Source: an uncultured Alphaproteobacteria bacterium | GTDB lineage: Bacteria; Pseudomonadota; Alphaproteobacteria; Micropepsales; Micropepsaceae | Reading direction: 5' to 3' | Assembly (NCBI GenBank): GCA_937865685.1 | Contig: CALMGU010000156.1 | Location: forward strand, 1 to 37,645 | DNA length: 37,645 nucleotides | Shown: in pieces, positions 7,542 to 16,682 of the stretch | Layout: the number at the start of each line of letters is the position of its first letter | Position numbering within the stretch: the first letter of the stretch is position 1 | Made by a program: the position numbers and the translations under genes | Notes under the pieces: generated by a model | The model's input: the letters and a program-made list of their open reading frames with translations, nothing else | The model's database searches: none | Told to the model about the DNA's origin: nothing

Positions 7542-8561
7542 CTACATCCAATATGCGAAAGCTGCGCCCGTACCGGTTCCCACTTCCGAGCGGATGAAGG
7601 GATCGTAACTCAACAAATTCATCTTCAGGGACGTGGTCGAAAGGATGCCGGCGGCCGTTATCCAGTTTTTACATTCCGACGTTCCGGACTGGTAAAGCGC
7701 CTCACCCGGATTGGCGAGCGCGTTGACATCGCCCTTTTGAAGTGCGTCAAGGAATGCACGATCGAATTTCGGATCGACCACGAAATGGCTGAGGCCGCCC
7801 GAGCCGATCACGGCGACCGTGCAATCCTCCGGCCAGCTTGCGATCGCCCGGCCGATCGATTGGCCGAAGGCGAAGCAGCGTCGCACACTGGGTTGGTTCG
7901 GCGGATAGAAGGTATTCAGAATGATCGGGACACTGGGAATGACCTTGTCCTTCATGACCTGGCGATAGACGAAACCATAGGCATGGGGAATGCCGCTGAG
8001 AATGCTGTGGCCGGGGTCGACCTTGTGCAGAATCTTGGAATGGGCGACATCGAAATCATCCGCGATGGCGCGCTGGATGATATGAAGGCCCAGCTTTGGC
8101 GCTCCGGGATAGACCGCGGCCTGAGCCGGGACGTGACCGTGATCGGCGATGGAAATGCCGGCGGGCAATCGCGAAATCTGCTCTTCGGACCGCGGAACAT
8201 TCTGGATCGCATCTCCCCAGAACACCGTGAAAGCAGGCGTGATGGAATCGTCGAACAGTTCATGTTGATCATTGCCCACGATGACCGCGACATCGGGTTT
8301 GGCGCGCTCGAACAATTCCGCCAACGCTTCGAGAGAGCGGTGGGCCCGCTTCAGGCGTTCCTGCCGGTGTTCCACACGCGCGTCGTCGCCAAGTTTTTCG
8401 TCCTGCCGCAGGGCCTTCAGCCCGTCCCAGTCATAGGTCTTGCCGCGAAACTGGTGGGCCTTGTTTCGTCGGTCTGCCTCGACCCGGATGTCCCATTGCT
8501 CTGCGGAAGTATGCAGCTGGGGCGTATGGGAAAGCCCCATTCCTAGAACGATACGAGCCAT
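7542..8561 (-). CDS. class III extradiol ring-cleavage dioxygenase (LigB superfamily)
   Basis: This 339-residue protein begins GMGLSHTPQL, in which H12 matches the first iron-ligand histidine of LigB-type enzymes. It contains VIVGNDQHELF (a second conserved His region) and GSGGLSHFV, equivalent to the conserved catalytic His region GxGGMSH. LigB-family enzymes cleave catechols (protocatechuate, homoprotocatechuate, gallate, 2,3-dihydroxyphenylpropionate) next to the diol, using non-haem Fe(II). The length fits the catalytic subunit, and no separate LigA-like subunit gene lies nearby. It sits 9 bases after the MFS gene and is followed directly by the aldehyde dehydrogenase. It is probably the ring-opening enzyme of this island; the substrate is unknown. 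Confidence 0.85.
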   Translation of the reverse strand: MARIVLGMGLSHTPQLHTSAEQWDIRVEADRRNKAHQFRGKTYDWDGLKALRQDEKLGDDARVEHRQERLKRAHRSLEALAELFERAKPDVAVIVGNDQHELFDDSITPAFTVFWGDAIQNVPRSEEQISRLPAGISIADHGHVPAQAAVYPGAPKLGLHIIQRAIADDFDVAHSKILHKVDPGHSILSGIPHAYGFVYRQVMKDKVIPSVPIILNTFYPPNQPSVRRCFAFGQSIGRAIASWPEDCTVAVIGSGGLSHFVVDPKFDRAFLDALQKGDVNALANPGEALYQSGTSECKNWITAAGILSTTSLKMNLLSYDPFIRSEVGTGTGAAFAYWM

Positions 8562-8570
8562 CGCTTGCCT

Positions 8571-9821
8571 TTACACGGGTTGGTTCGCCGCTTGCGGCCT
8601 GTACCGTTTCACGCCGCTCAGCGACAAAACCATGATGCCCGCCACCGCCGCGACCGTCGCCACGATCAGGAATGCGGAATGATAAGATCCCGTGACATCG
8701 AACATATAGCCCGCAAAGCCGGGGCCGACGGCGCCGCCCAGATAATAGACGCCGCTGATCACGCTGATCGATTTGGCCAGCGCCTGCGGGCCGAAAAGAT
8801 GCTTGCAGAGGATCGCCATGTTGAGCAGCATGCCCGCCTGGCAGGGGCCATAGATCACCGCAAAGGTCCAAAGCGACGGCAGGCTGTGTATTTGCGTGGC
8901 ATAAACGATGCCGCCGGCCGCGATGAACCAGCACAAGGCAATGCCTTTCGTCGAATAGCGGTCAAACAGCCAGCCATAGAAGAATTTGCCGAAATTGCTC
9001 ATCAGCATGAGCAAGGTGAAAGCGGTGGCGGCGGTCTGGGCGCCGAAATGCAAATCCTTGTCGAAATAAACCACCAGATGCTCCGACATGGCGTGATCGA
9101 TCATGCCGACCAAGAAGTTGGAAAGCAGAACGATCCAGAAAATGTGCGAACGCATGAGCCGCGCAAGGACATTGCCGCGCTCTTCGGACACCGGCGTCAC
9201 GGCATCGCTTCCGGCGCCTTCCCCTGCCGCTTGGTCCCTGGCCAGAAACAGGAAGGCCGGCAACGCCGCGATCCAGACCGGCAGCGACATGATGACCGAT
9301 GTCAGGCGCCAGCCATACTGGGCGTTCAGGGCCGTAACCAGCAAGGGAACGACCACGCCGGCGACGCTGAGCGCCGTCAGCGCGGTGCCGATCGCCAGAC
9401 CTTGATGCCGGTTGAACCATTTCGACAGATATATTTTCAGCGCCGGGGCAAGGCCCAACTGGCTGACACCCAGCATGGCATTGACCGCATAAAAAGCCGT
9501 CAAGCTGTGCACGAAGTTGAACAGAACAAGCGACAGGCCGCCTAGAACCGAAAGCGCCACAACCACCGGCTTGGTGTTGAACCGGTCCACCACGGCGCCG
9601 ATGAAAAAGGCGGCCATTGCGCCGGCGGCAAAGCGAACCGATACACCGGCCGCGACCGCGCCGCGCGACCAGCCCGTATCGCCCACGATGCCGGCAAAGA
9701 GCACAGGCAGCATGATGGCCGGGATGCCGACGACCCCGAACAGCACCACCCAGGATGCCAATAGATTCTTCAGGCCTTCCCGCCCTTGGGGATCCTTCCA
9801 GCCAGCCAAGCCTGCAAACAT
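8571..9821 (-). CDS. MFS transporter, monocarboxylate/aromatic-acid type
   Basis: The 416-residue protein has about twelve hydrophobic segments and major-facilitator signatures: a charged loop after helix 2 (VVDRFNTKP), a long central loop near residues 200-220 and a second-half FYGWLFDRYSTKG loop. It resembles oxalate/formate-type and monocarboxylate-like MFS carriers more than sugar porters. I choose the ATG at 9821, preceded by GGGGA, over an upstream in-frame ATG at 9869 that adds a basic 16-residue leader and has no ribosome binding site. It is the first gene of an operon with the ring-cleavage dioxygenase and ALDH, so it probably imports an aromatic acid or amino acid. It is transcribed divergently from the aminotransferase gene. 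Confidence 0.85.
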   Translation of the reverse strand: MFAGLAGWKDPQGREGLKNLLASWVVLFGVVGIPAIMLPVLFAGIVGDTGWSRGAVAAGVSVRFAAGAMAAFFIGAVVDRFNTKPVVVALSVLGGLSLVLFNFVHSLTAFYAVNAMLGVSQLGLAPALKIYLSKWFNRHQGLAIGTALTALSVAGVVVPLLVTALNAQYGWRLTSVIMSLPVWIAALPAFLFLARDQAAGEGAGSDAVTPVSEERGNVLARLMRSHIFWIVLLSNFLVGMIDHAMSEHLVVYFDKDLHFGAQTAATAFTLLMLMSNFGKFFYGWLFDRYSTKGIALCWFIAAGGIVYATQIHSLPSLWTFAVIYGPCQAGMLLNMAILCKHLFGPQALAKSISVISGVYYLGGAVGPGFAGYMFDVTGSYHSAFLIVATVAAVAGIMVLSLSGVKRYRPQAANQPV

Positions 9822-9949
9822 GCGCCGTCCCCGCGAACCGCCAGTTTTTTGCCCTGGTCTATGGCCCATTTCTGGAGCAAGTGATACTATATAGAACTAT
9901 ATATCATATTTCGTTACTTCGTCCAGAACCCTCTTGAAGAGGATTTAAG
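9822..9949. promoter_or_regulatory. divergent promoter region with a copy of the island motif
   Basis: This gap lies between the MFS gene and the aminotransferase gene. A very AT-rich stretch at 9884-9913 includes ACTATATA twice with a 10-base period (9886-9893 and 9896-9903). It runs into ATATCATATTTCGTTACT (9901-9918), which matches the sequence at 16717-16734 at 16 of 18 positions and the one at 5068-5085 at 14 of 18. GAGGA about 9 bases before the GTG at 9950 is the aminotransferase ribosome binding site. Confidence 0.55.
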
Positions 9950-11155
9950 GTGCTTTTTTCCAAACTCGACGAACTGCCCCCCGATGTCATCCTGGGGATC
10001 GCGCAAGCGTTCCGGGCCGATTCCTCGCCGGTCAAAGTCGATCTGGGGATCGGTATCTATAAAGACGATCAAGGGCGTTCGCCCGTTCTGCCAAGCGTCA
10101 AGGCTGCGGAGAAATGGCTCCTCGATCATCAGAGCAGCAAATCCTATCTATCCTCCGCCGGCAATTCGGAATTCAACACCGCGATCGCGGAATTGCTGTT
10201 CGGCCCCGCATCCGATGCCCGGCATGAAGGCCGCATCCGCAGCATCCAGACGCCCGGCGGATCCGGCGCCCTTCGCGTCGTCGCCGATTTTCTGAGAAGC
10301 AGTTCGCCGGCCTCGAAAATTTGGCTGCCGAATCCCAGCTGGGCGACGCATCAGCCTATTTTCGCCGCCTGCGGCCTGAACATCCAACGCTATCCCTATT
10401 ACGAGGTTTCCCGCGGAAAACTGCTGTTCGACGAGATGTGCGCCGCGCTCCGGGACGCCAAGGCCAATGACGTCATTGTCCTGCATGGATGCTGCCATAA
10501 TCCCACGGGCGAGGATCTGGACCGTTCGCAATGGGGCCGCGTCGCGGATTTGCTGGAACAGACACGTGCAACGCCCCTGGTCGATCTTGCCTATCAGGGC
10601 TTCGGCGATGGGCTGGAAGAGGATGCATATGCCATCCGCCTTCTTGCCGGGCGAGTGCCTGAGATGTTTGTCGCAAGCTCCTGTTCCAAGAATTTTTCGC
10701 TCTACCGGGACCGGGTCGGCGCGCTCACGACCATTGCGCAGAGCCGCGCGGCATCGGCCACGCTTCAGGAACATATCGCAAAGGCGGTCCGGGCGAATTA
10801 CTCCATGCCGCCCGATCATGGCGCGTCCATCGTGGCGCATATATTGAATGACACCGACCTGCGCGTGCAGTGGCAGGAAGAACTCGAAGCGATGCGAAGC
10901 CGCATTGCGTCCATGCGCCGCCTGTTCGCCCAGGAACTGACCCGCAGCATGGGTGGCGATTTCGGCGCCATTGCCCGTCAAAAAGGAATGTTCTCGCTGC
11001 TCGACCTTTCCGCGGCTCAGATCGCGCATCTGCGGGAAGAACATCACATCTACATGATTTCCACGGGCCGCATCAATGTCGCCGGATTGACGCGCGAAAA
11101 TGTTGGGCGCGTGGCGGCGGGCATCGCCGCAATCCAGTCACAAGCCGCCATCTGA
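9950..11155 (+). CDS. class I aromatic/aspartate aminotransferase (AspC/TyrB family)
   Basis: This 401-residue fold-type I PLP enzyme is closely similar along its length to E. coli AspC/TyrB as I remember them. Shared stretches are VDLGIGIYKDDQG, the phosphate-binding TPGGSGALRV (101-110), NPSWATHQ, HGCCHNPTG (179-187), D212 and Y215 in VDLAYQGF, and the PLP lysine K247 in SSCSKNFSLY. Near the C-terminus is GRINVAGL with the carboxylate-binding Arg. It starts at GTG 9950 with a good ribosome binding site. The family transaminates aspartate, tyrosine or phenylalanine with 2-oxoglutarate. Its place in an aromatic catabolism island points to an aromatic amino acid, which would supply an arylpyruvate; this is inference. 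A monooxygenase gene follows after 6 bases. Confidence 0.93.
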   Translation: MLFSKLDELPPDVILGIAQAFRADSSPVKVDLGIGIYKDDQGRSPVLPSVKAAEKWLLDHQSSKSYLSSAGNSEFNTAIAELLFGPASDARHEGRIRSIQTPGGSGALRVVADFLRSSSPASKIWLPNPSWATHQPIFAACGLNIQRYPYYEVSRGKLLFDEMCAALRDAKANDVIVLHGCCHNPTGEDLDRSQWGRVADLLEQTRATPLVDLAYQGFGDGLEEDAYAIRLLAGRVPEMFVASSCSKNFSLYRDRVGALTTIAQSRAASATLQEHIAKAVRANYSMPPDHGASIVAHILNDTDLRVQWQEELEAMRSRIASMRRLFAQELTRSMGGDFGAIARQKGMFSLLDLSAAQIAHLREEHHIYMISTGRINVAGLTRENVGRVAAGIAAIQSQAAI

Positions 11156-11161
11156 GGTTTC

Positions 11162-12796
11162 ATGCAGACTCAAATTCTGATTTCGGGAGCCGGCCCGGTC
11201 GGCCTGACATTGGCGATGGATCTTGCCCGCCGGGGCATCCAGGTCGCAATCGTGGAATTGCGCAAGAAGGGCGAACCGCCCAGCGTCAAATGCAATCATG
11301 TGGCCGCGCGAACGATGGAAACCTTCCGGTTGCTGGGGATCGCCGAGGGGATCCGCGACGGCGGATTGCCCCGCGACTATCCGAATGACTGCGTCTACCG
11401 CACCACCGTGACGGGCGAAGAGATCACCAGGATCTCACTGCCATCCGCGGCCGAGCGCCGGACGTCATTCGACGGTCCCGACACCTGGTGGCCCACGCCG
11501 GAGCCGGCGCATCGCATCAATCAGATCTATCTGGAGCCCATATTGTTCGCCGCCGCCAGCGCCGCGGCCAACATCACCATTTACAATGAGTGCGAGTTGA
11601 TAGACGCCAAGCAGGACGAAAATGGCGTCAGCGCAACCGTTCGCGATTTGACCGGCGGCACGACCACGACCATTCGCGCGCAGTATCTGGTGGGATGCGA
11701 TGGCGGCCGGTCCCCGGTGCGCAATCTGATCGGCGGGAAACTGGTCGGCGACGCGATCGTGCAGCGCGCCCAGTCGACTTATATCCGCGCCCCGAAGCTC
11801 TTGTCCCTGATACCGGGCCGCCCCGGCTGGATGAATCTGTCCCTCAATCCACGCCGTTCGGGCAACACCATCGCCATCGACGGCAAGGAAACCTGGCTGA
11901 TCCACAATTACCTCTACGAGCATGAAACCGACTTCGACGCGATCGACCGCGACACGTCGATCAGAACGATATTGGGCGTGGGGAACGGCTTCGAATATGA
12001 GGTCATCAGCAACGAAGACTGGATCGGCCGCCGGCTGGTCGCCGATAAATTCCGCGACCGGCGCATCTTTGTCTGCGGCGACAGCGCGCATTTGTGGGTG
12101 CCTTACGCCGGCTATGGCATGAATGCGGGGATCGCCGATGCGATGAATCTGTCCTGGCTGCTGGCAGCCACGCTCGCCGGCTGGGCCAGCCCCGCCATCC
12201 TCGACGCTTATTGGGCCGAGCGCGGCCCCATCACCGAACAGGTTTCCCACTTCGCGATGAACCATGCTCTGGGCGCCATCCGCCACCGGCGGGAGGTGCC
12301 GCCGGCTGTCGAGGCGCCGGGCGACGAAGGCCGCCAAGCGCGGGCCGAATTCGGCAAGGCCGTGTACGACCTGAATGTCCGCCAATATTGCGCTGGCGGG
12401 CTGAATTTCGGCTATTTCTACGACCGGTCGCCCATCATTCATTATGACGGAGAGACGGCACCCGCCTATACCATCGACACATTCACAAGCTCGACCGTCC
12501 CCGGCTGCCGCCTGCCGCACTTCTGGTTCGCCAACGCAAGATCCATCTATGACGCCCTTGGGATGGGATACACGCTGCTGCGCTTCAATAGCTCCGCCGA
12601 GATCAGCCCGCTGGCGCAGGAATGCGCCCGCAAGAGCATTCCCCTTAAGGTCCTGGATATCCGGCCCTGCGATCGTCTGGCGGTCTTCAAGGAGGATTTG
12701 ATACTGGCCCGGCCCGATTTCCATGTCGCCTGGCGCGGCAACAGCCTGCCGGACAATCTCACATCTCTGATCGGCAAGATGCGGGGAAGCGCCTAG
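11162..12796 (+). CDS. FAD-dependent aromatic monooxygenase (PheA/TfdB/MhpA type)
   Basis: This 544-residue group A flavoprotein hydroxylase has the N-terminal dinucleotide-binding GAGPVG (9-14) and the DG motif in VGCDGGRSPVRNLIG. It also has the GD motif RRIFVCGDSAHLWVPYAGYGMNAGI-like segment near residue 310, and a C-terminal thioredoxin-like domain of the kind found in PheA/TfdB/MhpA enzymes (about 400-540). Such enzymes hydroxylate phenolic rings using NAD(P)H and O2, ortho to an existing hydroxyl or with oxidative loss of a substituent. It lies 6 bases after the aminotransferase and shares its promoter. Combined with the HpaB-type enzyme, it gives the island two different ring hydroxylases. 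Confidence 0.9.
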   Translation: MQTQILISGAGPVGLTLAMDLARRGIQVAIVELRKKGEPPSVKCNHVAARTMETFRLLGIAEGIRDGGLPRDYPNDCVYRTTVTGEEITRISLPSAAERRTSFDGPDTWWPTPEPAHRINQIYLEPILFAAASAAANITIYNECELIDAKQDENGVSATVRDLTGGTTTTIRAQYLVGCDGGRSPVRNLIGGKLVGDAIVQRAQSTYIRAPKLLSLIPGRPGWMNLSLNPRRSGNTIAIDGKETWLIHNYLYEHETDFDAIDRDTSIRTILGVGNGFEYEVISNEDWIGRRLVADKFRDRRIFVCGDSAHLWVPYAGYGMNAGIADAMNLSWLLAATLAGWASPAILDAYWAERGPITEQVSHFAMNHALGAIRHRREVPPAVEAPGDEGRQARAEFGKAVYDLNVRQYCAGGLNFGYFYDRSPIIHYDGETAPAYTIDTFTSSTVPGCRLPHFWFANARSIYDALGMGYTLLRFNSSAEISPLAQECARKSIPLKVLDIRPCDRLAVFKEDLILARPDFHVAWRGNSLPDNLTSLIGKMRGSA

Positions 12797-12809
12797 CTTC
12801 CGTCCGGCA

Positions 12810-13100
12810 CTAGCTGCGCTGCAGGTTCATGGCCATGATTTTGTATCCATGCACCAGAATCTGGTCGAAGAGCCCGGCAGCGGCATAAGGATCGGATTGC
12901 GCGATTCCCTTTGCTTCCTGCAGGCTTGCCGCTTCCAGCAACACCAGGCTGCCCACGGGCTTGCCGTCCTCCGACAGCAGCGGGCCCGCCAGCAGCAGCC
13001 TGTCGCCAAGCCCTTTGCGATAGGCGATATGGGCGTCCCGGTGCTGTTGGCGGATGTCGCCCGCATCCGTCTTGTCCAGATAGTGAACGGCGTAAGGCAT
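12810..13100 (-). CDS. YciI-like small protein
   Basis: The 96-residue protein has the YciI dimeric ferredoxin-like fold signature: a first strand MPYAVHYLD, then RQQHRDAHIAYRKGL (conserved His at 20 and 24), LLLAGPLL, and the acidic SDPYAAAGLF (D70). The fold is shared with muconolactone isomerase and with small dehydrochlorinase-type enzymes such as TftG, and YciI genes recur beside aromatic catabolic operons. A role on a lactone or ring-opened intermediate is possible but unproven. It is the last gene of the minus-strand operon, 33 bases after the FAH-family gene, and is convergent with the FAD monooxygenase gene 13 bases away. Confidence 0.85.
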   Translation of the reverse strand: MPYAVHYLDKTDAGDIRQQHRDAHIAYRKGLGDRLLLAGPLLSEDGKPVGSLVLLEAASLQEAKGIAQSDPYAAAGLFDQILVHGYKIMAMNLQRS

Positions 13101-13133
13101 GATCCCCTCTTTCGATGACGCCGGCGTCTCGCG

Positions 13134-14129
13134 TTAGGTCTGCTTGAAATGCTTCACCGGATTGCTCAACCGGCCCAACCCGGAAATTTCGACACTGACG
13201 ACCGGCTCGCTGCGGGAAAGATCCAGAGACAGATGGCCGCGGGGATATTTTCCCACGCCCTTTCCCGTCGTGCCGCAGTGGAAAATGTCGCCAGGCTCCA
13301 AAGTGAAATAGCGGCTCGCCTCGGCGATGATGTCTTCGACCCGGAACTGGTAATTCCTGGTCGAGTCGACCGTCAGCGGATCGTTATCCGCAAAGGCCAG
13401 AACCTCCAGATCGTTCGGATTGGCGACCTCATCCGCGGTGGTCAGCCATGGCCCCATCGGGCCAAAGCTGTCGGCGCCCTTCGAGCGCGTGTGATAGGTG
13501 AAATAAAGCTCATTGTCGCTGGCATCCCGGCGGCGGCGCCAATTCACATGCACCGGTTCGACATTTTGCGGCGCCATGTCGATGGCAATGGAGTCGTACT
13601 GAAATTTCAAACCGGTGGATGTGACATCGTTCACGATCGTGTAGCCGAAAACATGCTCGCGCGCCCGATCCACCGGAATGTTCCTGCCTTGCTTGCCGAT
13701 GACGACGCCCAGCTCGAGTTCGGGAATGGTACGCCCGTAATCACTGCCGATCATGATCGGCTTGTTGTGGCCGGTAAGAGCCGATGGCGGCTTGAGGAAA
13801 AACATGGGAACGGTGGGCTTCACATGCGCGATTTCCGTCAACGCCTGATTGTTGAAGGCGACGCCGAAAATCTTCGAAGGCCGCGTAACCGGCGCCTGCC
13901 AATCCGCGTTCCGGATATCGATTTTCTTCAGGCCGGCGGACACGGTCTTCAGCGCCGCGCGAACGCGATCCAACTCCGCCGGACCGGCTTCGATCAGCGC
14001 CAGAACCGATGGCGGCGCCGCACCCAAAGACGCCGCCTGATAGAGATCGGCAAGACTGACCGCCGTATCCTCGTCCACGCGAACGATGGGCGTGCTCCGC
14101 CCCCCGATCACAATCGTTCCCAGCTTCAT
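13134..14129 (-). CDS. fumarylacetoacetate hydrolase-family protein (331 aa)
   Basis: This is an FAH-superfamily enzyme with an N-terminal domain to about residue 75 and the catalytic beta-roll domain after it. Metal-binding acids can be placed at E137 and E139 (PELELGVVIG) and D168 (VNDVT). LEPGDIFHCGTTGKGVG near the end is the usual substrate-loop region. The family covers C-C bond hydrolases, decarboxylases, hydratases and isomerases acting on 2-oxo acids from ring cleavage. A basic WRRRR insertion around 200 sets this copy apart from the second FAH gene of the island. It overlaps the HpaB-type gene by ATGA, showing translational coupling. The exact reaction is unknown. Confidence 0.88.
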   Translation of the reverse strand: MKLGTIVIGGRSTPIVRVDEDTAVSLADLYQAASLGAAPPSVLALIEAGPAELDRVRAALKTVSAGLKKIDIRNADWQAPVTRPSKIFGVAFNNQALTEIAHVKPTVPMFFLKPPSALTGHNKPIMIGSDYGRTIPELELGVVIGKQGRNIPVDRAREHVFGYTIVNDVTSTGLKFQYDSIAIDMAPQNVEPVHVNWRRRRDASDNELYFTYHTRSKGADSFGPMGPWLTTADEVANPNDLEVLAFADNDPLTVDSTRNYQFRVEDIIAEASRYFTLEPGDIFHCGTTGKGVGKYPRGHLSLDLSRSEPVVSVEISGLGRLSNPVKHFKQT

Positions 14130-15622
14130 GATGCCACCCTTTCCGTTTTCTGATTGCCGGTCTTCCCGGCGCGATCCGACAAATCGTCCAATATCCGGTC
14201 GATACGATGGATCATTCCCGCGATGGGATAATCCTTGTAGTAAGCCATCACGCGCCGCACCGGATCGCCCTGGTAAAACCGTTCATAGAGCGACTGGCGG
14301 CCGGCAAAGCCGGACACGCTGGCATCCCAGGCCAGTCTCAGCATGCGGATGCGTTTTTCGGAGTCCATGGACGAGGTGGCGAAATAGCGCTCGACAATTT
14401 CGCCGATCTCGCCGTCGAATTCGGCATAGGACGGCGCCGCAACGAGGCCGCCAGCGGCAAGGGCCCGCACGGTATTGATCATCTGGTCATACCGCTCATA
14501 GAAATAGAGCTGCGACGTATGAAGCGGCCAGCGATTGGGCGCGAATGTCCCGAACGGCGTTTCCTTGCCGGTCGCAATCGCCTGCGCGAGCATGGCTTTG
14601 TGCCCTTCGACAAACATCAGCAATTCGGCCAGCTGGGTCTGCACATTGGGAAACGCGTCGATCTTGGTGGATTTGGCGATATAGATGGCAAGCGATGCCA
14701 TGAATTCCGCCTTCGCCAGAGCACGGGTCTGCGTCTGGTGCGTATAATGCTCGGTCAGGAAGGATTGCTTATAAAGCTGATTGCACTGGTCGATATCGCG
14801 ATAGATGAATGCGTTCTCCCACGGAATGAAGACCTTATCGAACACGATGGTGGCATCCCCTTCGTCGAAGCGCGACGAAAGCGGATGGTCCAGGAAATGC
14901 CCGGCATTTTGCGGGATCAAGGTCGGCCGGCTGATGATCTTCACGCCGGGCGTGGCCACCGGCACGGCGAAAGCCAAGGCATAGTCGGCGGCGCTTTCGT
15001 CATTCGTCACCACCACGGACGGCATGACCAGAATCTCGTTGGAAAATTGCGCCAGGGTGCCCACCAGCCGCATGCCGTTGACATAAAAGCCGGCGTCGGT
15101 TTCACCCACCGCTTTCAACGCGATATCGGTTGACTGCTGAGCGACCGTCTTGGTTCGGTCCACCTGCGGATTGACCTGGATATGGGTCATGGTGAGGTCC
15201 TGTTCCCGCATATCCTCATAATGGCGGCGAACATTCTTGCCGAATGCCCTGTCCTTGGTGTCGAAAATTTCCGATGCCGATGCGATGGCCGCCAGGCCCG
15301 CATTCATGAAATCCGGCGTCCGGCCGAACAACCCGCTGCATTTCTCGGCGACGATGCCGAAGGCGCGGCCGCGCCGCTCCAAATCTTCCCGCGACTTGGG
15401 TTCCATGAAGGACAGCGCGACGGGATTGCCGGTCTTTGGCGACTTGTAGGTAAGATCCGCAGCGAAGCGATCATCGTGCTGCATGTCGTACAGTTCGGCA
15501 ACCGTCTGCGCGGCGCCCGCGAGACGGGGATCGCGGGTTACGTCCCGCACCCGCTCGCCGTCGATATAAACCTCTCTCCCGTCGCGAAGAGAGTCGAGAT
15601 ATTGCTTTCCTGTCCGGACCAT
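14126..15622 (-). CDS. HpaB-type FADH2-dependent aromatic monooxygenase, oxygenase component
   Basis: The 498-residue protein matches the 4-hydroxyphenylacetate 3-hydroxylase (HpaB) family: RTGKQYLDSLRDGREVYIDGE at the start, LSFMEPKSREDLERR, THIQVNPQVDRTKT, GFYVNGMRLVGT and VFIPWENAFIYRD in the flavin-binding middle domain, and a helical C-terminal domain. Such enzymes ortho-hydroxylate phenols using FADH2 supplied by a separate reductase. I start it at the ATG at 15622, which has GGAGGG 7 bases upstream. An in-frame TTG at 15637 begins within that site. The flavin reductase partner gene is at 16746-17249, divergent from this operon. The family also includes chlorophenol and other phenol hydroxylases, so 4-hydroxyphenylacetate is only one candidate substrate. 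Confidence 0.9.
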   Translation of the reverse strand: MVRTGKQYLDSLRDGREVYIDGERVRDVTRDPRLAGAAQTVAELYDMQHDDRFAADLTYKSPKTGNPVALSFMEPKSREDLERRGRAFGIVAEKCSGLFGRTPDFMNAGLAAIASASEIFDTKDRAFGKNVRRHYEDMREQDLTMTHIQVNPQVDRTKTVAQQSTDIALKAVGETDAGFYVNGMRLVGTLAQFSNEILVMPSVVVTNDESAADYALAFAVPVATPGVKIISRPTLIPQNAGHFLDHPLSSRFDEGDATIVFDKVFIPWENAFIYRDIDQCNQLYKQSFLTEHYTHQTQTRALAKAEFMASLAIYIAKSTKIDAFPNVQTQLAELLMFVEGHKAMLAQAIATGKETPFGTFAPNRWPLHTSQLYFYERYDQMINTVRALAAGGLVAAPSYAEFDGEIGEIVERYFATSSMDSEKRIRMLRLAWDASVSGFAGRQSLYERFYQGDPVRRVMAYYKDYPIAGMIHRIDRILDDLSDRAGKTGNQKTERVAS

Positions 15623-15710
15623 CGAGATGCCCTCCAAGGGGGTAGATCAAATCAGACTGACACCGTGAAATCTTTTGTCGTTTGCTTCCGCCGAATTGCC
15701 AATTGCGCCT

Positions 15711-16682
15711 TCAGGAACGAACCAGCCGGTTGCGCAATATGCCGATGCGCTCGATCTCCAGTTCGACGACATCGCCCTCATTCAGAAAAGTGAGCGATTC
15801 ATAACCGCAGCCATTTCCCACCGTACCCAGCCCGACGACATCGCCGGGATAAAGGGTTTCGGATTGCGAGATATGGACGAGCGTGTCGGCAATCGAATGC
15901 TGCATGCCTCCCGAAATGGTGCGCACGCGTTCCTGCCCGTTGACGCGCGCCACCATGGTGAGAGCGGTCGGGTCCCCTATCTCGTCCGGGGTCACGATCA
16001 CCGGGCCCAGGGCGTTGCCGGTATCGAAATCCTTGCCCTTCGCCGGCCCGAGCCGGAACTGCGTCTCCCGCGACTGCATATCGCGCGCGCTGAAGTCATT
16101 GAAGATGGTATAGCCGAAGATCGCCTTCGGGGCGGTTTCGGGGGTCAGGTCCTTTGCCGGGCCACCTACCACCACTGCCAGCTCAAGCTCGTAATCCATC
16201 AGCCTGGCGAATTTCGGCCAGATGACATCATCGTCCGGCCCGATCACCGACCGGGGATTGCCTTTGAAATAGAGCGGCTGCTCGTACCAGATCTTCGGAA
16301 TGACATGCGCGCCGCTTTCGCGGAATTTGGCCAGCGTGGCATCGGGGTCGGGCGTGGCGCGCGCCCGCACGGTCAGGGAGGCCGCGATCGCCTGCTCGAC
16401 ATGAAGCTCGTAATTGGCGAAATCGCGGATCGAATTGGGGCGCGGCAGGGGCGCTTTCAGGCGCACATCCGCCTGCTCAACAAGACAGTCGCCGGGCGGA
16501 TTCCCTAACCAAGCCGCGATGATCCCCATCCCCTCCGCGCCCGCGGCTATGACATCGAGCATATCGGCGAAGGCGGCGCCGCCACGGACTAAAGACGCTT
16601 TCCTGAGGTCGAGAATCCGGCCGGGCTCGATCATGACCCCGGGCGATTGCACGCCGTTGCTCTCGAAAGTGACGAATTTCAT
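15711..16682 (-). CDS. fumarylacetoacetate hydrolase-family protein (323 aa; HpaG/hydratase-like)
   Basis: This is the second FAH-superfamily enzyme of the island. Metal ligands appear at E165 and E167 (DYELELAVVVG) and D196 (NDFSARD). The preceding FKGNPRSVIGPDD loop and the late LYPGDVVGLGTVGNGCG segment are typical of 2-oxohept-3-ene-1,7-dioate/2-hydroxyhepta-2,4-diene isomerase- or acylpyruvase-like members. In the homoprotocatechuate pathway a protein of this superfamily decarboxylates and isomerises the ring-cleavage product; that role is inferred from context. It is the first gene of the operon FAH, HpaB-type, FAH, YciI, with 88 bases before the next gene. It is divergent from the flavin reductase gene. 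Confidence 0.88.
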   Translation of the reverse strand: MKFVTFESNGVQSPGVMIEPGRILDLRKASLVRGGAAFADMLDVIAAGAEGMGIIAAWLGNPPGDCLVEQADVRLKAPLPRPNSIRDFANYELHVEQAIAASLTVRARATPDPDATLAKFRESGAHVIPKIWYEQPLYFKGNPRSVIGPDDDVIWPKFARLMDYELELAVVVGGPAKDLTPETAPKAIFGYTIFNDFSARDMQSRETQFRLGPAKGKDFDTGNALGPVIVTPDEIGDPTALTMVARVNGQERVRTISGGMQHSIADTLVHISQSETLYPGDVVGLGTVGNGCGYESLTFLNEGDVVELEIERIGILRNRLVRS

